Below the pieces are notes generated by a model that saw nothing but the letters and a program-made list of their open reading frames with translations, did no database searches and was not told the origin of the DNA. A stretch of 64,000 bases of DNA, taken from contig NZ_CP011040.1 of the NCBI RefSeq assembly GCF_000238255.3, positions 1,488,001-1,552,000 of the forward strand, written 5' to 3'. Within the stretch, counting starts at the first letter, position 1, and every line of letters begins with the position of its first letter. Positions 42,373 to 50,761 of this stretch are shown here, in pieces. The DNA comes from Pseudoalteromonas spongiae UST010723-006. Its GTDB lineage: Bacteria; Pseudomonadota; Gammaproteobacteria; Enterobacterales; Alteromonadaceae. Made by a program: the position numbers and the translations under genes.

Positions 42373-42915
42373 ATGGACATCAACTACCGCGCCGCCAATC
42401 AAAGCGATGCCTCAGCAATTGCGTCTCTTCACACACAAAGTTGGCAAAACACCTACCATACTATGTTAAAAGCCGAATACTTAAGCCAAGTTGCCCCAAA
42501 CGAGCGTTTAGCGCTGTGGCAATCTCGTTTTGCTACTGAAAATAGCAAGCAGCATGTAATTATTGCGAGCCACCAAAGCAAACTCGTTGGCTTTATTTGT
42601 GTTTACGCCGATCACAATACAGAGCTTGGCAGCTTGCTCGATAACTTACATGTCGATGGTCATTATCACGGTAATGGCATCGCCAAGCAGCTAATGTCTA
42701 TGGCAACACAATGGCTACAAGCAAACGCCAAACACCCAAGCATCTACTTAGAAGTGCTATCAGGAAATCATCACGCCATTAAAGTGTATGAAAAGTTGGG
42801 CGCTAAACGCGTTAAGGCAGGTGTATGGCATGCGCCATGTGGTTCAGTGGTCGATGAATTTGTTTACCAATGGTCGGATAAAACTCAATTAAGTGAGTAC
42901 CCACACTCAGTATAA
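42373..42915 (+). CDS. GNAT family N-acetyltransferase
   Basis: A 180-residue GNAT: MDINYRAANQSDASAIASLHTQSWQNTYH, then LDNLHVDGHYHGNGIAKQLMSMATQWL (acetyl-CoA loop H-G-N-G-I) and VLSGNHHAIKVYEKLGAKRV. Resembles enzymes acting on small molecules or peptides. Start at ATG 42373 with AGGAACACC upstream. Confidence 0.9.
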   Translation: MDINYRAANQSDASAIASLHTQSWQNTYHTMLKAEYLSQVAPNERLALWQSRFATENSKQHVIIASHQSKLVGFICVYADHNTELGSLLDNLHVDGHYHGNGIAKQLMSMATQWLQANAKHPSIYLEVLSGNHHAIKVYEKLGAKRVKAGVWHAPCGSVVDEFVYQWSDKTQLSEYPHSV

Positions 42916-42932
42916 TAACCATTTTATTTGGC

Positions 42933-42992
42933 TGTCGCTAAATTGTCAGATAGATGACAGGTAAATGTCATTAAGATGTCTGGTATTTGTCA
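42933..42992 (+). promoter_or_regulatory. Six TGTCA-like units at exact 11-bp spacing (tandem Pho-box-like array)
   Basis: TGTCG, TGTCA, TGACA, TGTCA, TGTCT and TGTCA begin at 42933, 42944, 42955, 42966, 42977 and 42988, each 11 bp apart and separated mostly by AT-rich bases. PhoB binds direct repeats with just this 11-bp period. A TACACT -10-like element (43003-43008) lies 10 bp beyond the last unit, as at PhoB-dependent promoters. Gene start at 43058. Confidence 0.6.
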
Positions 42993-43057
42993 GCGCAGTC
43001 GGTACACTAAATTTTTATGCTGTTCCTTATCAACTTACACCGATAAGGAAATACATC

Positions 43058-43543
43058 ATGAGTTTATTTGTGAAATTAGATAATAAGAAAATACAACAAC
43101 TGCGCTTACAACACTGTTGGAGTCAAGAAGAGCTGGCAGTCACGGCGGGATTAAGTATTCGCACCATTCAGCGTGTTGAAAAAAATGGCAACGCCTCGCT
43201 CGAAACCAGTAAAGCATTAGCCGCAGTGTTTGAGCTAACACCCGCGCAACTGCAACAACAATCAAATATTGAGCATATTACCTTTGCCTTTTTAATTAAG
43301 TACGGTTGGATTGCCGCGTTTGCCATTTCAAGTGTGATGTTTGGTTTGTGGATTGTTGATATTCTGATCCCTACGCTAAAAGGCGCCAATTTTGATGCCC
43401 AATATGAATTACACGGAAATTTTCGTTATTTGGATTTTGGTGGCATCAGCTTTGTGATAGGGTTTGTGTGGTTAAGCATTAACATTTTTGTTGATTTTCA
43501 AGCGCGTAAAAAGCAGCTATCAAATTCAACTTCCTCAGTTTAA
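43058..43543 (+). CDS. HTH (XRE) protein with two membrane helices
   Basis: A 161-residue protein: HTH at residues ~5-60 (LDNKKIQQLRLQHCWSQEELAVTAGLSIRTIQRVEKNG), then two hydrophobic helices (about 75-97 and 125-145) and a basic C-terminal tail. It has the same plan as the larger protein at 16,670. Start placed at ATG 43058 because AAGGAAA precedes it; earlier ATG codons lie inside the 11-bp repeat array. It heads an apparent operon with the GFA, SDR and GNAT genes. Confidence 0.82.
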   Translation: MSLFVKLDNKKIQQLRLQHCWSQEELAVTAGLSIRTIQRVEKNGNASLETSKALAAVFELTPAQLQQQSNIEHITFAFLIKYGWIAAFAISSVMFGLWIVDILIPTLKGANFDAQYELHGNFRYLDFGGISFVIGFVWLSINIFVDFQARKKQLSNSTSSV

Positions 43544-43551
43544 GGACAAAT

Positions 43552-43962
43552 ATGTATTCTGCCACTTGCCTATGCGGCGAAGTTCACATGACAATTAACG
43601 GCCCAATTAGCGATATTATTCATTGCCACTGCTCACTTTGCAGAAAATCAAGCGGTACCGCCTTTGCGACCAATGGCTTTATTGACTCGCAGTCGCTAAC
43701 AATCGAAAAAGGGCAAGAATTCATTAACTCGTTTGAAGTAAAACCGGGTAGAAAACGTCATTTTTGCAAGCAATGCGCGTCACCACTTTATAGCTCAAAT
43801 GCGGATGACCCAACACGTTTACGCCTGCGCTTAGGTGTACTTGACTGCGATATTGCTGAACGCCCAATGTCCCATAATTTTGTTGATTCAAAAGCCAATT
43901 GGGATAGTTTAAATATGGATTTGCCACACTACAGCGAGTTCGAGCCAAGCCGCTCAAAATAG
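43552..43962 (+). CDS. GFA-domain (glutathione-dependent formaldehyde-activating-like) protein
   Basis: A 136-residue zinc protein of the GFA family. Zn-binding Cys residues: CLCGEVH near the N terminus, HCHCSLCRKSSGT (central), and FCKQCASPLYSS. The family binds zinc and handles small aldehydes or thiol adducts; formaldehyde-specific activity is uncertain. Starts 9 bp after the HTH gene stop. Confidence 0.88.
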   Translation: MYSATCLCGEVHMTINGPISDIIHCHCSLCRKSSGTAFATNGFIDSQSLTIEKGQEFINSFEVKPGRKRHFCKQCASPLYSSNADDPTRLRLRLGVLDCDIAERPMSHNFVDSKANWDSLNMDLPHYSEFEPSRSK

Positions 43963-43966
43963 CATT

Positions 43967-44713
43967 ATGAATAAAGACACAATAAACAAAGTTGTTTTAG
44001 TTACCGGCGCTTCTCGCGGTATTGGCGCCGCTACGGCAAAACTGCTCGCTAAGCGCGGTTATCGTGTTGCGATTAACTATGTTAAAAATGCCGATGCCGC
44101 AACAGATGTTGCAAATGAGATAAAACAAAACGGCGGAATGTGCGATACATTTTGTGCAGATGTTACAAACGAGAATGCAGTTACTCGCCTTTTTGATAAC
44201 ATTGAAGCGAATTTAGGCAAAGTGAATTATCTCGTTAATAACGCAGGAATTTTATTTAAACAAAGCACACTTTCAGATATTTCCCTTGAGCGCTTTTTAA
44301 ATACCGTTAACGGTAACCTTACCAGCACGTTTTTATGTGCCAAAGAGTTTATAAAACGTTGCCCGAGTGATGGCGTAATTGTGAATGTGTCTTCGGGTGC
44401 ATCGCAGTCGGGTGCTCCCTTTGAATATGTCGATTACGCAGCAGCAAAAGGCGCGGTAGATTCACTTACCCGTGGCCTTGCCCTAGAAGTTGCCGAGCAC
44501 GGTATTCGTGTTAACGCTATACGCCCAGGGCTTATTTATACTGATATTCATAGCGACGGTGGCGAACCAACGCGCGTTGACCGACTCAAAGAAAAAATCC
44601 CACTTAAGCGTGGCGGGCAACCTATAGAAGTAGCAAATAGCATCGCTTATTTATTATCAGACGACGCCTCGTTTATTACCGGAAAAATACTTGATGTTAC
44701 AGGTGGCATCTAA
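43967..44713 (+). CDS. Short-chain dehydrogenase/reductase (FabG-like)
   Basis: A 248-residue SDR. TGASRGIG (13-20), NNAG (91-94), Ser142/143, Tyr157 and Lys161 (YAAAK) are intact; C-terminal GKILDVTGGI is the usual FabG-type end. NADP-dependent reduction of a small carbonyl compound is expected; substrate unknown. Follows the GFA gene by 4 bp. Confidence 0.93.
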   Translation: MNKDTINKVVLVTGASRGIGAATAKLLAKRGYRVAINYVKNADAATDVANEIKQNGGMCDTFCADVTNENAVTRLFDNIEANLGKVNYLVNNAGILFKQSTLSDISLERFLNTVNGNLTSTFLCAKEFIKRCPSDGVIVNVSSGASQSGAPFEYVDYAAAKGAVDSLTRGLALEVAEHGIRVNAIRPGLIYTDIHSDGGEPTRVDRLKEKIPLKRGGQPIEVANSIAYLLSDDASFITGKILDVTGGI

Positions 44714-44715
44714 TA

Positions 44716-45135
44716 ATGCCTTCACCCTTTCAAGTACAACAAATTACCGCCGCTGAAACGATTAGCGTGCGTCATCACGTACTGTGGCCAGACAAGCCAA
44801 TGGATTTTTGCCAATTACCGGAAGACCAAAACGCCGTCCACTTTGGCATTAAGGTTAAGCGAGAACTAGTGTGTGTAGCATCGTTATTTATCAATAAAAA
44901 TGAAGCGCGTTTGCGCAAATTTGCCACCTTGCCTAGTTACCAAAACCAAGGGCTCGGCAGCGAACTTTTACAGCATATTATAAGCGATGTTAAAAAGCGC
45001 AATATTGAACAATTTTGGCTTGATGCCCGCGAAACAGCCGTACCGTTTTATCGTCGGTTTGGCTTAACTGTTGAGGGTGAGCCCTTTTTAAAACATCACC
45101 TAACTTACGTCAAAATGGTACTGCGCCTTAGCTAA
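44716..45135 (+). CDS. GNAT family N-acetyltransferase
   Basis: A 139-residue GNAT: ISVRHHVLWPDKPMDFCQLPED, AVHFGIKVKRELVCVASLFI, LRKFATLPSYQNQGLGSELLQHII (acetyl-CoA loop), and ARETAVPFYRRFG as motif B. Starts 2 bp after the SDR stop, so it is in the same operon. Confidence 0.9.
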   Translation: MPSPFQVQQITAAETISVRHHVLWPDKPMDFCQLPEDQNAVHFGIKVKRELVCVASLFINKNEARLRKFATLPSYQNQGLGSELLQHIISDVKKRNIEQFWLDARETAVPFYRRFGLTVEGEPFLKHHLTYVKMVLRLS

Positions 45136-45171
45136 CGCGGTTGCATTTACGCCAAAACCGCGTTTACTCAA

Positions 45172-45783
45172 TTAAATTTCGTAGTAACTTAAAAACAAGT
45201 CCAGAGTATCATTTGTTAGCTCGCGCATTTGCGCTTCAGTCAATCGCTCCTCAAAATGTAACACCTGCGGCCAAAAAGCTTGCCCTTTTAACAAACCTAG
45301 TAATTGCTCAGATACTAGATACGGGTCTTTTTTGCGAAATTTTCCATCTTCCATAGCATGTCTAAGCCAACGAATAAGCGTTGTTTCTTGTTCAAAGAAC
45401 TCCCGTAACTCACCATTAGACATCTCCGGGTTAAATAAGCAGTAACCCATTGCCACGCGAATTAAATCAAGTGTACCTTGATCGCACATAAACTGAAGCT
45501 CGTTGGCAATCAACTCGCTCAGCTGACTGCGCAAATCTCGATTCTTATCGTATTCAAACTCATACGTCAGAATATTCTGACTCCAAATATCACGAATAAT
45601 GTGAGTTACCAAAATCTCTTTACTTTCAAAGTGATTGTAAACAGTACGCTTTGATACTTGCGCAGTTTCGGCAATTTTATCCATGCTGGTGTCACTTACA
45701 CCATATTGCTGGAATGCCGTTTTTGCGCCATCAATAATCGCTTGGCGTTTTTGCATACTGCGGCTGATTTTGGCTTCGCTCAT
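45172..45783 (-). CDS. TetR-family repressor of the RND efflux operon
   Basis: A 203-residue TetR regulator. HTH (about 14-60): RQAIIDGAKTAFQQYGVSDTSMDKIAETAQVSKRTVYNHFESKE. The C-terminal ligand domain has the pattern of AcrR-type efflux repressors (RWLRHAMEDGKFRKKDPYLVSEQLLGLLKGQAFWP). It is divergent from the RND genes at 45,999, and its intergenic region has the operator at 45,850-45,874. Confidence 0.9.
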   Translation of the reverse strand: MSEAKISRSMQKRQAIIDGAKTAFQQYGVSDTSMDKIAETAQVSKRTVYNHFESKEILVTHIIRDIWSQNILTYEFEYDKNRDLRSQLSELIANELQFMCDQGTLDLIRVAMGYCLFNPEMSNGELREFFEQETTLIRWLRHAMEDGKFRKKDPYLVSEQLLGLLKGQAFWPQVLHFEERLTEAQMRELTNDTLDLFLSYYEI

Positions 45784-45849
45784 GATTTGGTCTCTTAGAA
45801 AAGTTGGAAATTATTTTTACACTAATTGGTTTACTTTTCAATTGCGACC

Positions 45850-45874
45850 AGTAAACTACACCGTACAGTTTACT
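45850..45874. promoter_or_regulatory. Inverted-repeat operator of the RND operon
   Basis: AGTAAACT (45850-45857) and AGTTTACT (45867-45874) form an inverted repeat with a 9-bp spacer containing ACCGTAC. A further half-site GGTTTACTTTT lies ~25 bp away on the regulator side. Symmetrical and in the divergent TetR-RND region. Confidence 0.65.
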
Positions 45875-45998
45875 TGATCAATGATTATACTGAAGCGTCT
45901 TTAGCCGTTAGCGGTTTTCTATTTTAGGTTTTAAATGCTTTAAAAATCATAAAGATAAAATCAAGTTCGTTTTATTAAACTTTGACAACTAAGCAACA

Positions 45999-47087
45999 AT
46001 GACTATGAAAACTCACTTTTTTACCTCTGCGACCCGTGTAAAATTAGTCGCACTTTCGCTGTTAACTTTGTTTTTGCAAGCGTGTTCCGACGCCCCTGCC
46101 GAACAACTTACTGTAGAAAAAGTACAAGCCGTTAAGCTAGTACCCGCTGTAAGCAACGCAAAATTGGTTAACCGCACTTTCCCTGCAGAAGTGTCGGCAG
46201 TAAAAACCGTCGATTTAAGTTTTGAAGTATCTGGTCGTTTAATCCAAACACAATTAATGACAGGTACGCTGGCAAACCAAGGCCAACTGCTAGCACAAAT
46301 TGACCCGACACCGTTTAAACAACGTGTACAAGAAGCCGAAGCTCGCTTAAGCCAAGCAACACGAGATTTAGAACGTATTGAAGCAACGGCAAAAAACGGT
46401 TTGGTATCTCAAAGTCAGTTAGATAACGCAAAAACCAACTTTGAACTCGCCGACATCGCACTTAAACGCGCTGAAAAAGATCTCAGTTACACCACCTTAC
46501 TCGCACCATTTAACGCGCAGATCTCTGAACGTTTCGCTGAAAAAGGAAACTACGTACAAGCCGGCGATATTGTGGCTCGGCTACAAGATGTTTCGCGTTA
46601 TTACTTTAATGTGAATGTGCCAGAGCGTTTGGTAAGCAAATACAAAGAGGGTTCGTTAGTTGGCGCTAATGCACATATTATTTCGGCGCCCGATAAAGTT
46701 TACCAATTAGAATACATTGAACATGCCACTCAGCCCGACCCAATTACACAAACATACAAGGTGGTTTTTGCCGCACAAGCCAATGACACCAATTTAACCC
46801 CAGGTGCACGTGCGGTTGTACAAGTAAGCCTTGAAAGTCAAAGCGACGAGCAACATTTGCTAGTGCCATTTAATGCTTTACAAGGTAACGATAGCGAAGG
46901 TTTTCATGTTTGGAAATTCAATCGCGATACGGCACAAGTAAGCAAGGCAAACGTCGATGTGTTATCGGTTAAAAACCGTTTTGCAGCCATTAAAAGTGGT
47001 ATTACCGAAGGTGATTTAATCGTTGCCGCAGGCGCCGCGCAAATGCGCGAAGGCATGACTGTAAAACCCTATAAAGCGGAGCTATAA
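45999..47087 (+). CDS. RND efflux periplasmic adaptor (membrane-fusion lipoprotein)
   Basis: A 362-residue adaptor. N-terminal lipoprotein signal LLTLFLQACS (lipid Cys near 29), lipoyl-like half domains, the coiled coil (QRVQEAEARLSQATRDLERIEATAKNGLVSQSQLDNAK), and the beta-barrel and membrane-proximal domains. It joins the RND pump to an outer-membrane channel. The permease begins 2 bp after its stop. No outer-membrane factor gene follows in the window. Confidence 0.92.
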   Translation: MTMKTHFFTSATRVKLVALSLLTLFLQACSDAPAEQLTVEKVQAVKLVPAVSNAKLVNRTFPAEVSAVKTVDLSFEVSGRLIQTQLMTGTLANQGQLLAQIDPTPFKQRVQEAEARLSQATRDLERIEATAKNGLVSQSQLDNAKTNFELADIALKRAEKDLSYTTLLAPFNAQISERFAEKGNYVQAGDIVARLQDVSRYYFNVNVPERLVSKYKEGSLVGANAHIISAPDKVYQLEYIEHATQPDPITQTYKVVFAAQANDTNLTPGARAVVQVSLESQSDEQHLLVPFNALQGNDSEGFHVWKFNRDTAQVSKANVDVLSVKNRFAAIKSGITEGDLIVAAGAAQMREGMTVKPYKAEL

Positions 47088-47089
47088 CT

Positions 47090-50000
47090 GTGGATATCGC
47101 TCGTTATTCAATTAAAAACCCAGTCAATATATGGCTGCTGGTGATTGTATTATTAATTGGTGGCACCCTTGGTTTAAGTAACATTGGTCGCTTAGAAGAC
47201 CCGGCATTTACCATTAAGCAGGTGCAAGTTGTAACTCAGTTTCCAGGCGCTAGTGCGCAAAAAGTTGAGCGCGAAGTCACCGAACAACTTGAAATTGCAC
47301 TGCAACAAATGCCGCAACTTAAACAGCTAACGTCTATTTCAAAACCCGGTTTGTCGGAAATTACCGTTGAAGTAAAACCTAACTTCGACTCAAACGAGTT
47401 ACCGCAAATATGGGATGAACTAAGAAAACGACTGCGCGATGTCACCAGTATTTTACCATCAGGTAGCCATGCGCCAACGGTTTACGATGACTTTGGTGAT
47501 GTTTACGGCATGTATTACGCGCTCAGTGCGCCTGAATTTAGCCCGCAAGAGTTACGTGAATTTGCGCGCATTATTCGCCGCGATTTACTCATCACCGAAG
47601 GCGTTGCCAAAGTGCAAGTCAGTGGTGTGCAACAAGAGCAATTGGTGGCTTACATTAACCCATATCAGTTGTCGGGCTTAGGTATTTCATTTCCAGAAAT
47701 CACTGCACTACTTGAAGAAAATTTAAAGCCATTTAATGGCGGTCGTATTCAACTAGAAGGCCGTAGCCTACGTTTAATTGTTGAAAACCCGCTAGATCAA
47801 ATTGAAGAAATTTATAACCTAACAATTGTTGTACCGGGTACTAACCAGTCATTTAAAATTCGTGATATTGCTGAGCTTAAATTTGAGCCGCTCGATATCC
47901 AGCCTACGCTTATTCGCTACCAAGGTCACGAAGCAATTACCCTTGCCGTGTCGGCGCTAAACGATGTCAACATTGTTGAAGTGGGTAAGCGCGTAAATGC
48001 TAAAGTGGCCGACTTGTTAAGCGAGCTGCCAGCAGGCATCACACTGACCCCAATTTATGACCAAGCCAATATTGTTGATGAATCTGTAAAAGGGTTTATT
48101 AATAATCTAATCATGTCGGTGATTGTTGTAACCTTAACGCTGATGGTATTTATGGGCTGGCGCTCAGGCGTGGTGGTTGGCTCGGTACTGTTAATTACCG
48201 TAATGGGCACCGTATTAATTATGTGGCTGATGGGTTTACAGTTACAGCGTATTTCTCTGGGCGCTATGGTAATTGCTATGGGGATGCTGGTTGATAATGC
48301 CATTGTAGTTGCCGAAGGTATGATGCTGCGCATGAAACAAGGCAAAAAAGCGCTTGAAGCCGCAAGCTTTATTGTAAAACGTACGCAATGGCCATTATTA
48401 GGTGCAACAGTAATTGGAATCGCGGCCTTCTCAGGCATTGGTTTATCAGACGACGCAACAGGTGAGTTTCTTTACTCGCTATTTGCGGTGGTATTAATTT
48501 CACTCATGCTCAGCTGGGTATTAGCAATCACCGTAGTGCCGCTATTTGGTAAATACTTTTACAAAGTGGAGCAGCAATCAAATACACAATCTGGCCACAG
48601 TGCATTTTACCGTGGTTATATCGCCCTACTACACAGCGCACTTAAATTAAGATGGATTACGGTTGCGGTGCTGTTTGCCATTACCTTTATTGCCTACGCC
48701 AGCTTCGGTTTAGTGAAACAAGGATTCTTCCCACCTTCAAATGCGCCTATTTTCTTTGTACATTACTGGGGACCACAAGGGCAAGATATTCGCGAAACCA
48801 CCAAAAAAGTAGCCGATACCGAAAAAATGCTACTGCACTTTGATGAAATAAAGTCAGTAACCAGCTTTGTTGGCCGTGGTGCAGATCGCTTTACCTTAAC
48901 TTATGCGCCGCAACAACCAAACGAAAGCTACGGCTTTTTCTTGGTACGCACCCACCAGCGTGATGAAATTGACGGTGTGATTCAGCAGTTAACTAAGCTG
49001 ATGCCAGACATCGATCTCAACGCCGATTTTTATACCGAACGCATGCAGTTTGGCCCAGGTGGTGGCGCTAAATTAGCAGCGCGATTCTCAGGCCCAGATT
49101 CTGAAGTACTGCGCCAGTTAGCCCGTGAAGCAGAAAACATTATGCTAAACGATGGCAAAATTCGCGATATTCGTCACGATTGGCGTGAAAAAGGCTTAGT
49201 GTTAAACACCCATTATGATTCGGTAAACGCAGGCATTGCGGCGGTTTCACGTAATGATTTTGCACAAACTATTCAATATGCATCAACGGGGCTGGAACTT
49301 GGCCGCTTGCAAGATGGTGATTACAGCTATGCCATTACCGCCAAAGTAGCAAGCTCGGGCCAATCGGAAACCGAAGCAATTGAAAACAGCTTAGTGTGGA
49401 GCTCATCACAGCGTAAATACATTCCATTTAGGCAAGTATCAACGGGCTTAAAACTGGAAAATGAAGAGACTCAAATTCATCGTCGCGACCGTGTAAGAAC
49501 CATTACGGTACTTGCCGACCCGGGCTTTGATGAAACCGCAGGTAAAGCATTTGCACGTATCAAACCACAAATTGAAGCAATGCAACTACCGGCTGGCTAT
49601 AGCCTAGAATGGGGTGGTGAATACGAGTCATCACGCGATGCACAAAAAGCACTTGGTACAGGCTTGCCTGCGGGCTTTTTAGTGATGCTGTTGATTTCAA
49701 TTGTGTTATTTGGCCGCGTGCGTCAGCCACTGATTATTTGGTTAGTTGTGCCAATGGCTGCGGTAGGCGTTGTAACTGGTTTACTTGTTACCGATATGCC
49801 GTTTGGCTTTATGTCACTGCTGGGTTTCTTAAGTTTATTTGGCATGTTAATTAAAAATGCCATTGTTTTACTTGAAGAAATTGACCTGCAAATTAAAGAA
49901 GGCAGCGTACCAAACGAAGCTATTTTATCGGCCAGCGCGTCACGTTTACGCCCTGTTGCACTGGCTGCGATTACCACTATTTTAGGTATGGCGCCGCTTT

Positions 50001-50140
50001 TAAGCGATGCGTTCTTCGCCGATATGTCGGTAACCATTATGGGTGGTTTAGCATTTGCAACCTTGCTCACACTGATTGCCGTGCCTGTGTTCTATAGCAT
50101 TTTTTACCGCTTAAGCTATCGCAAAGTGAAAGTAAGTTAA
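47090..50140 (+). CDS. RND-family efflux permease
   Basis: A 1016-residue inner-membrane pump of the HAE/RND type with two large periplasmic loops and 12 helices. TM4 carries GMLVDNAIVVAEG with Asp402 and Asn403 where AcrB-like pumps have two Asp, so the proton relay uses the single Asp; this variant is common in one marine subgroup. Start is GTG 47090, GGAG upstream. TetR control is indicated by the operator at 45,850. Substrates (drugs, detergents) cannot be predicted. Confidence 0.93.
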   Translation: MDIARYSIKNPVNIWLLVIVLLIGGTLGLSNIGRLEDPAFTIKQVQVVTQFPGASAQKVEREVTEQLEIALQQMPQLKQLTSISKPGLSEITVEVKPNFDSNELPQIWDELRKRLRDVTSILPSGSHAPTVYDDFGDVYGMYYALSAPEFSPQELREFARIIRRDLLITEGVAKVQVSGVQQEQLVAYINPYQLSGLGISFPEITALLEENLKPFNGGRIQLEGRSLRLIVENPLDQIEEIYNLTIVVPGTNQSFKIRDIAELKFEPLDIQPTLIRYQGHEAITLAVSALNDVNIVEVGKRVNAKVADLLSELPAGITLTPIYDQANIVDESVKGFINNLIMSVIVVTLTLMVFMGWRSGVVVGSVLLITVMGTVLIMWLMGLQLQRISLGAMVIAMGMLVDNAIVVAEGMMLRMKQGKKALEAASFIVKRTQWPLLGATVIGIAAFSGIGLSDDATGEFLYSLFAVVLISLMLSWVLAITVVPLFGKYFYKVEQQSNTQSGHSAFYRGYIALLHSALKLRWITVAVLFAITFIAYASFGLVKQGFFPPSNAPIFFVHYWGPQGQDIRETTKKVADTEKMLLHFDEIKSVTSFVGRGADRFTLTYAPQQPNESYGFFLVRTHQRDEIDGVIQQLTKLMPDIDLNADFYTERMQFGPGGGAKLAARFSGPDSEVLRQLAREAENIMLNDGKIRDIRHDWREKGLVLNTHYDSVNAGIAAVSRNDFAQTIQYASTGLELGRLQDGDYSYAITAKVASSGQSETEAIENSLVWSSSQRKYIPFRQVSTGLKLENEETQIHRRDRVRTITVLADPGFDETAGKAFARIKPQIEAMQLPAGYSLEWGGEYESSRDAQKALGTGLPAGFLVMLLISIVLFGRVRQPLIIWLVVPMAAVGVVTGLLVTDMPFGFMSLLGFLSLFGMLIKNAIVLLEEIDLQIKEGSVPNEAILSASASRLRPVALAAITTILGMAPLLSDAFFADMSVTIMGGLAFATLLTLIAVPVFYSIFYRLSYRKVKVS

Positions 50141-50170
50141 CACTTTGCTAGCTGAATAAAAGCACAATAA

Positions 50171-50205
50171 AAAAAGCGAGTTAGGGTTTCCTTACTCGCT
50201 TTTTT
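50171..50205 (+). terminator. Rho-independent terminator of the RND operon
   Basis: AAAAAGCGAGT (50171-50181), TAGG-GTTT-CCTT, and ACTCGCTTTTT form a strong stem with one T-T mismatch, followed by a T-run. Confidence 0.85.
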
Positions 50206-50242
50206 ATTATTAATAACGCCGCCATATAAAAAACAATAAACG

Positions 50243-50761
50243 TTAAAGCATGCGTTTTAAGGTATCGTCTTTTTTAATAAAGTAATGGTACAGCGCACCC
50301 GCAACATGCATAAAAATTAGCAAGGCAAACACAGCAATAAGTAAGCTGTGTAATTCGCGAAACAAGCCATAAAGCACAATGTCTGGTTCGCTTTTCACGC
50401 CAATGCTCACTATGCCAAAAAACGAAATTGGCTTACTGGCGAAATACTGCGACAAAATGCCCGTTAGTGGCACTGCACACATCAAACAATAAAGTAGAAA
50501 ATGCACACTGCTTGCTGCCATTTTCTGCAACTTAGATTCATCACTGCTCGAAGTAAGCGGCGTTGAGCTAAATTTGGCGCACACTCGCAGCACAAATAAT
50601 ACTAAAGCAACTAAGCCAAACGCCTTATGTAGCGCCAGTAAACTAGGTTGCCATGGTTCAAGTGAACTAACCATAGTTAAACCTGCAGCAAACAGCGATA
50701 CAAACATCATCGCCATTACCCAGTGTAATAATCTTAAACTTAAACTGTGTTTAGCAATCAT
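50243..50761 (-). CDS. Cytochrome b561
   Basis: A 172-residue four-helix di-heme membrane cytochrome. Conserved His residues: LRLLHWVMAMM (helix 1), LALHKAFGLVALVLF (helix 2), SVHFLLYCLMC (helix 3) and FALLIFMHVAGALYH (helix 4). It transfers electrons from the quinone pool to the periplasm. Its ATG overlaps the peroxidase stop (ATGA), so the two are translated together: the cytochrome feeds the catalase-like protein. Confidence 0.9.
   Translation of the reverse strand: MIAKHSLSLRLLHWVMAMMFVSLFAAGLTMVSSLEPWQPSLLALHKAFGLVALVLFVLRVCAKFSSTPLTSSSDESKLQKMAASSVHFLLYCLMCAVPLTGILSQYFASKPISFFGIVSIGVKSEPDIVLYGLFRELHSLLIAVFALLIFMHVAGALYHYFIKKDDTLKRML

Noticed and set aside
42965..43057. An earlier in-frame start for the HTH-membrane gene
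   Set aside because: It would begin inside the 11-bp repeat array and add a leader without HTH character; ATG 43058 has a proper ribosome binding site.
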